Part shown: positions 23,351 through 25,834 of the stretch, in pieces
Numbering within the stretch: the stretch's first letter is position 1
Layout: the number at the start of each line of letters is the position of its first letter
Origin: Anaerolineae bacterium
GTDB taxonomy: Bacteria > Chloroflexota > Anaerolineae > Aggregatilineales > Phototrophicaceae
Direction: 5' to 3'
Length of the DNA stretch: 25,834 nucleotides
Assembly (NCBI GenBank): GCA_028284565.1
Contig: JANQRM010000618.1
Coordinates: 1-25,834, forward strand
Notes under the pieces: model-generated
Databases searched by the model: none
What the model was told of the DNA's origin: nothing
What the model saw: only the letters and a program-made list of their open reading frames with translations
Translations under genes and position numbers: made by a program

Positions 23351-23521
23351 ATGGCAGGCCTCCCGCGTTATCGTTCCGACATCGCCGATACCTTTGCTCG
23401 CGCAGAAATCACGCGCCTCCTTCAGACCTATGCTCGTCGGTTCTAGCCGTGGGTCTATCTGATTACGGAAGGTGGAGATATAGCAAGAAATGCAAAGCAT
23501 CAGTTTTCGTCAACCTTTAGA
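23351..23521 (+). pseudogene. Short gene interrupted by an in-frame amber codon
   Basis: ATG 23351 has AGGAG about eight bases upstream and reads MAGLPRYRSDIADTFARAEI and on to TYARRF, then TAG at 23444-23446. The same frame continues as PWVYLITEGGDIARNAKHQF and ends at TGA 23519-23521. The upstream half has the look of a SnoaL/NTF2-like N-terminal helix (AEITRLLQTYARRF), a family of about 130 residues. Either the gene is a fragment or a 31-residue peptide is made. Both halves look coding, so a relic is preferred. Confidence 0.35.
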
Positions 23522-23608
23522 GTCTGACTTATCTAAGCACTTAATCTGCTTTGATAAGTAAAGTTCAATGTAAACACGACGTTATCGTCGCAATATAAGG
23601 AGTCAAAA

Positions 23609-24082
23609 ATGATACACTTTGAGCGAACCCTAGAGATCGATTCCACACCAGAGGCTATCTGGGCGGTTCTCGGTAACTTTATGCACATTGACGAGTTCGC
23701 ACCCGAAATCGTATCCGTCGATGCACTCACAGATGGCGAAGACGGAATAGGTTCAAAACGTCGGAACCATTTTAAGAACGGCGGTTCTTTGGTCGAAGAG
23801 GTTATAGAGTGGGAGCCAAACCGGAGGTATCGTGTCCAGTTGTCAGACATGGCATCCATGCCACTCCATGAAGCCTATTCTGCCATGTCTGTTGAGCCGA
23901 CAAGGAACAGACGGTCACTGGTTACATGGGATATGGATTATCGTGTAAAGTTCGGTCTCTTGGGCTGGTTGCTGGGTCAGACCATGATGAAAATGATGAT
24001 GGGTAAAATCATCGACGGCAATCTGCAGGGACTCGCCGACAAGGTTGAGTCGAACCGGACGGCAACTGCCCTAGCGACCTAA
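23609..24082 (+). CDS. SRPBCC family protein (polyketide cyclase-like)
   Basis: 157 residues with AAGGAG seven bases before the ATG. It starts IHFERTLEIDSTPEAIWAVLGNFMHIDEFAPEI, the usual SRPBCC opening, continues with GSKRRNHFKNGGSLVEEVIEWEPNRRYRVQL, and closes with a long helix MMKMMMGKIIDGNLQGLADKVE. Family members bind hydrophobic ligands or act as cyclases/dehydrases; no catalytic set is certain here. It is about as long as the family norm. It lies upstream of an AraC-type regulator on the same strand. Confidence 0.88.
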   Translation: MIHFERTLEIDSTPEAIWAVLGNFMHIDEFAPEIVSVDALTDGEDGIGSKRRNHFKNGGSLVEEVIEWEPNRRYRVQLSDMASMPLHEAYSAMSVEPTRNRRSLVTWDMDYRVKFGLLGWLLGQTMMKMMMGKIIDGNLQGLADKVESNRTATALAT

Positions 24083-24096
24083 AATTCTAGGAGAAC

Positions 24097-24165
24097 ATGA
24101 AAGCAACTTTAGCGAGTGCGGGTCAAATAATTGAGATGAAGCAACAAGGGTCTGCACTCTGCTAG
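24097..24165 (+). CDS. Possible 22-residue peptide or gene fragment
   Basis: A well-placed AGGAGAAC precedes ATG 24097, 15 bases after the SRPBCC stop. The frame encodes MKATLASAGQIIEMKQQGSA, then LC and TAG. The good ribosome site argues for translation, perhaps as the remaining start of a lost longer gene. No family is recognised. Confidence 0.25.
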   Translation: MKATLASAGQIIEMKQQGSALC

Positions 24166-24215
24166 ATTTTACTCATCTTCGGCTGGTCTATCAATTACAC
24201 AATAAATGAGGACAA

Positions 24216-25070
24216 ATGGAAACGATCTTCAAAAGCATCGCCTACATTGAACAAAATATGTATGAATCCATCACCATTCATGACATTGCGCAGGAAGCGC
24301 AGTATTCGACCTATCATTTTTGTCGAATGTTCCGAGCATTGGTTGGCGATTCTCCTAAAGAGTATCTGCGAAAAAGAAGGCTGACGATTGCGGCAGAACG
24401 TTTGGCGAAAGAAGAAACTTCAATTTTAGATATTGCGCTGGATTGTCAATTTAGCTCTCATGCGACTTTTACTCGCGCCTTCAAACAATTCTTTAAGGTG
24501 ACTCCAGAGCAGTATCGCGCAAAAGCTGACCCTTTTAGACTCATCTACAAAGATCAATTTAGCCCACATATGTTGCATCACCTTCAAAATCGTCTCGTCA
24601 TGGAACCTGAAATCGTCACTCGCTCCGAAATGAAGGTAGTCGGCATCGCTCATCGATATCAGGAAGACGATTTGGACATTGGAACGTTGTGGTCAGCCTT
24701 TCAGCATCATGTCAACAAGATTCCGAATCGTGTTGGCACGGATGCTTTTGGAATTTACGAAGAGTATGATGAAAGCAACGACACGATTGGGTTTAGCTAC
24801 ATTTGCTCAGTTGAGGTGTCTACTTTTGATAATGTGCCAGAAGACATGATTACCCGAATCATTCCAGAGCAAATGTATGCGGTGTTTCGGCATGATGGTG
24901 AGTTATCGTTTTTGCCTGAAACCTTAAAGTATATTTGGGGAAGTTGGCTTCCCAAATCAAACTATGAATATGTCGAAAAACCGGACTTTGAACTATATGC
25001 CCCCGGACTTCTGGACGAAGACCCTGACCATATCATTTTCTTGTATATTCCCGTTGCTCCAAAATCATAA
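24216..25070 (+). CDS. AraC-family regulator with GyrI-like effector domain
   Basis: 284 residues with GAGGA before the ATG. The N-terminal 105 residues are the AraC double helix-turn-helix: ITIHDIAQEAQYSTYHFCRM and ILDIALDCQFSSHATFTRAF, followed by the signature KVTPEQYR. The rest is a GyrI-like (SbmC/BmrR-type) small-molecule binding domain, starting EPEIVTRSEMKVVGIAHRY and ending DPDHIIFLYIPVAPKS. This order matches Rob/SoxS-like regulators that sense hydrophobic or cationic compounds. The target is unknown; the neighbouring SRPBCC gene is a candidate. Confidence 0.93.
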   Translation: METIFKSIAYIEQNMYESITIHDIAQEAQYSTYHFCRMFRALVGDSPKEYLRKRRLTIAAERLAKEETSILDIALDCQFSSHATFTRAFKQFFKVTPEQYRAKADPFRLIYKDQFSPHMLHHLQNRLVMEPEIVTRSEMKVVGIAHRYQEDDLDIGTLWSAFQHHVNKIPNRVGTDAFGIYEEYDESNDTIGFSYICSVEVSTFDNVPEDMITRIIPEQMYAVFRHDGELSFLPETLKYIWGSWLPKSNYEYVEKPDFELYAPGLLDEDPDHIIFLYIPVAPKS

Positions 25071-25391
25071 TCCTTCGGAAGGTTTCAATATCCGTCATTT
25101 TGCTGGCTTCATCTGCTAGGCGATCCGTTCATGGCTTTTTTTGTTTTGAAATTTGAGGATTTTCAGCGTGAGAGAGGCAAAAGATTTGTTGTTTCAGTTA
25201 ACTATTTTTAGCGCAAAGTAGGATTGAACCAAAGCACTTTTTAAATGTAGGACAGATGATATTCATTCTCAATCATGATATCATGAACCCTTCCCCACTC
25301 CTGAATATAGTCAAGTGGCGACTCTAATAATTGGAGTTATACTAAGTCCAATGCTCAGAGCAGATTATGATAATCAAATAGGAGATCAATA
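25071..25391. other. Intergenic region with weak hairpin, palindrome and promoter element
   Basis: 321 bases with no gene that I can support. CCTTCGGAAGG at 25072-25082 is a small hairpin after the AraC gene, weak as a terminator. TCATGATATCATGA at 25273-25286 is a perfect 14-bp palindrome and a possible operator. TATACT at 25338-25343 is a possible -10 for the binding-protein gene, without a clear -35. Confidence 0.45.
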
Positions 25392-25834
25392 ATGAGACCT
25401 ACACGCATTCTATATTTACTTATCATTTTGCTTGTTTGTATGACGAGCATTTATGCTCAAGAATCGATCACGGTAGAAATCTATTTCCCAATTGCGGTAG
25501 ATAGCCCAATCAGCGAAATTCTGGATGGATATGCAGAAGCCTATATGGAAGCCAATGACAACGTTGAGATTGTCTGGTCGTTTGAAGGTGGCTACGGCGA
25601 TGTCAAAAACCGCCTCTTAACCGTTGCAGAAGGTGGTGGAGATTTACCTGCTCTAGCAATTATGTTAGCAACTGATATCTATGACTTAAAGAACGCAGAA
25701 GTCATTCAATCATGGGACACATTTGTATCTGAGGAATATTTAGGGGACTTTATCCCGGCATGGATGACAAACAGTTACTATGACTCCGATGGTGATGGAA
25801 CAGGTGAACTGTATGGATTGCCTTTCCAACGATC
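25392..25834 (+). CDS. Extracellular solute-binding protein of a sugar-type ABC importer (partial)
   Basis: The gene starts at ATG 25392 with AGGAG eight bases upstream and runs off the right edge after 147 codons. The start MRPTRILYLLIILLVCMTSI, then YAQES, is a signal peptide. The mature part, ITVEIYFPIAVDSPISEILD, GYAEAYMEANDNVEIVWSFE and YGLPFQR, follows the family 1 binding-protein pattern (UgpB/MalE group): a first strand, then a helix with Y/F...E, a W strand, and the late Y-G-[LI]-P substrate-cleft turn. It would capture glycerophosphodiesters or sugars outside the membrane. Transport genes, if any, lie beyond the window. Confidence 0.85.
   Translation, partial: MRPTRILYLLIILLVCMTSIYAQESITVEIYFPIAVDSPISEILDGYAEAYMEANDNVEIVWSFEGGYGDVKNRLLTVAEGGGDLPALAIMLATDIYDLKNAEVIQSWDTFVSEEYLGDFIPAWMTNSYYDSDGDGTGELYGLPFQR

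Overview
The window reads as accessory-rich chromosome from a free-living bacterium. Small secreted or regulatory proteins, TolB-like propeller proteins, STAND/TPR proteins, UgpB-like binding proteins and dispersed GC-rich palindromes together suggest a member of the Chloroflexota (Anaerolineae-like). That placement is inference from gene style; no rRNA or marker gene is present. Most genes are of moderate GC by eye. Two minus-strand genes (an AIPR protein and a large reverse transcriptase) are clearly AT-rich and look acquired.

Layout. 1-139 is the N-terminus of a secreted protein running off the left edge. 387-2473 holds a double-hotdog thioesterase and a double-GNAT acetyltransferase, both built by internal duplication. 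2578-5037 holds an ECF-type sigma factor with an Hx3Cx2C motif and a Cys-containing tail, surrounded by three small proteins that resemble the SpoIIAA/STAS-like fold. 5107-6891 is an AIPR-family phage-resistance protein with a nuclease-like N-terminus, bounded by two hairpin terminators. 7013-8287 is a secreted beta-propeller protein and 8491-10071 a cytoplasmic gamma-glutamyltransferase-family enzyme. 10097-12676 is an 859-residue reverse transcriptase with a long helical C-terminal region, of the kind found in Abi/UG (DRT) antiphage RTs. 12861-13673 is an ArsR-SRPBCC operon with two matching 18-bp operators.

13750-14781 is a kilobase without a confident gene. It is packed with two families of short repeats (TATCCCAA and CTGTTCAAAAC), several of them helically phased and some forming perfect palindromes, followed by a terminator-like hairpin. 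This is the most unusual non-coding signal in the window. Right of it lie a GAF histidine kinase, an MBL-fold hydrolase, two coupled glycosyltransferases, a Nudix-GNAT pair, a small DUF4177-like protein, a STAND NTPase with TPRs, a broken small gene, a second SRPBCC protein, an AraC/GyrI-like regulator and the start of a sugar-type ABC binding protein cut by the right edge.

Two predicted defence genes (AIPR and RT) and one STAND ATPase lie within 18 kb, separated by ordinary genes. This looks like a loose defence-bearing region, not a compact island. No tRNA, rRNA, CRISPR array, transposase or integrase was recognised.
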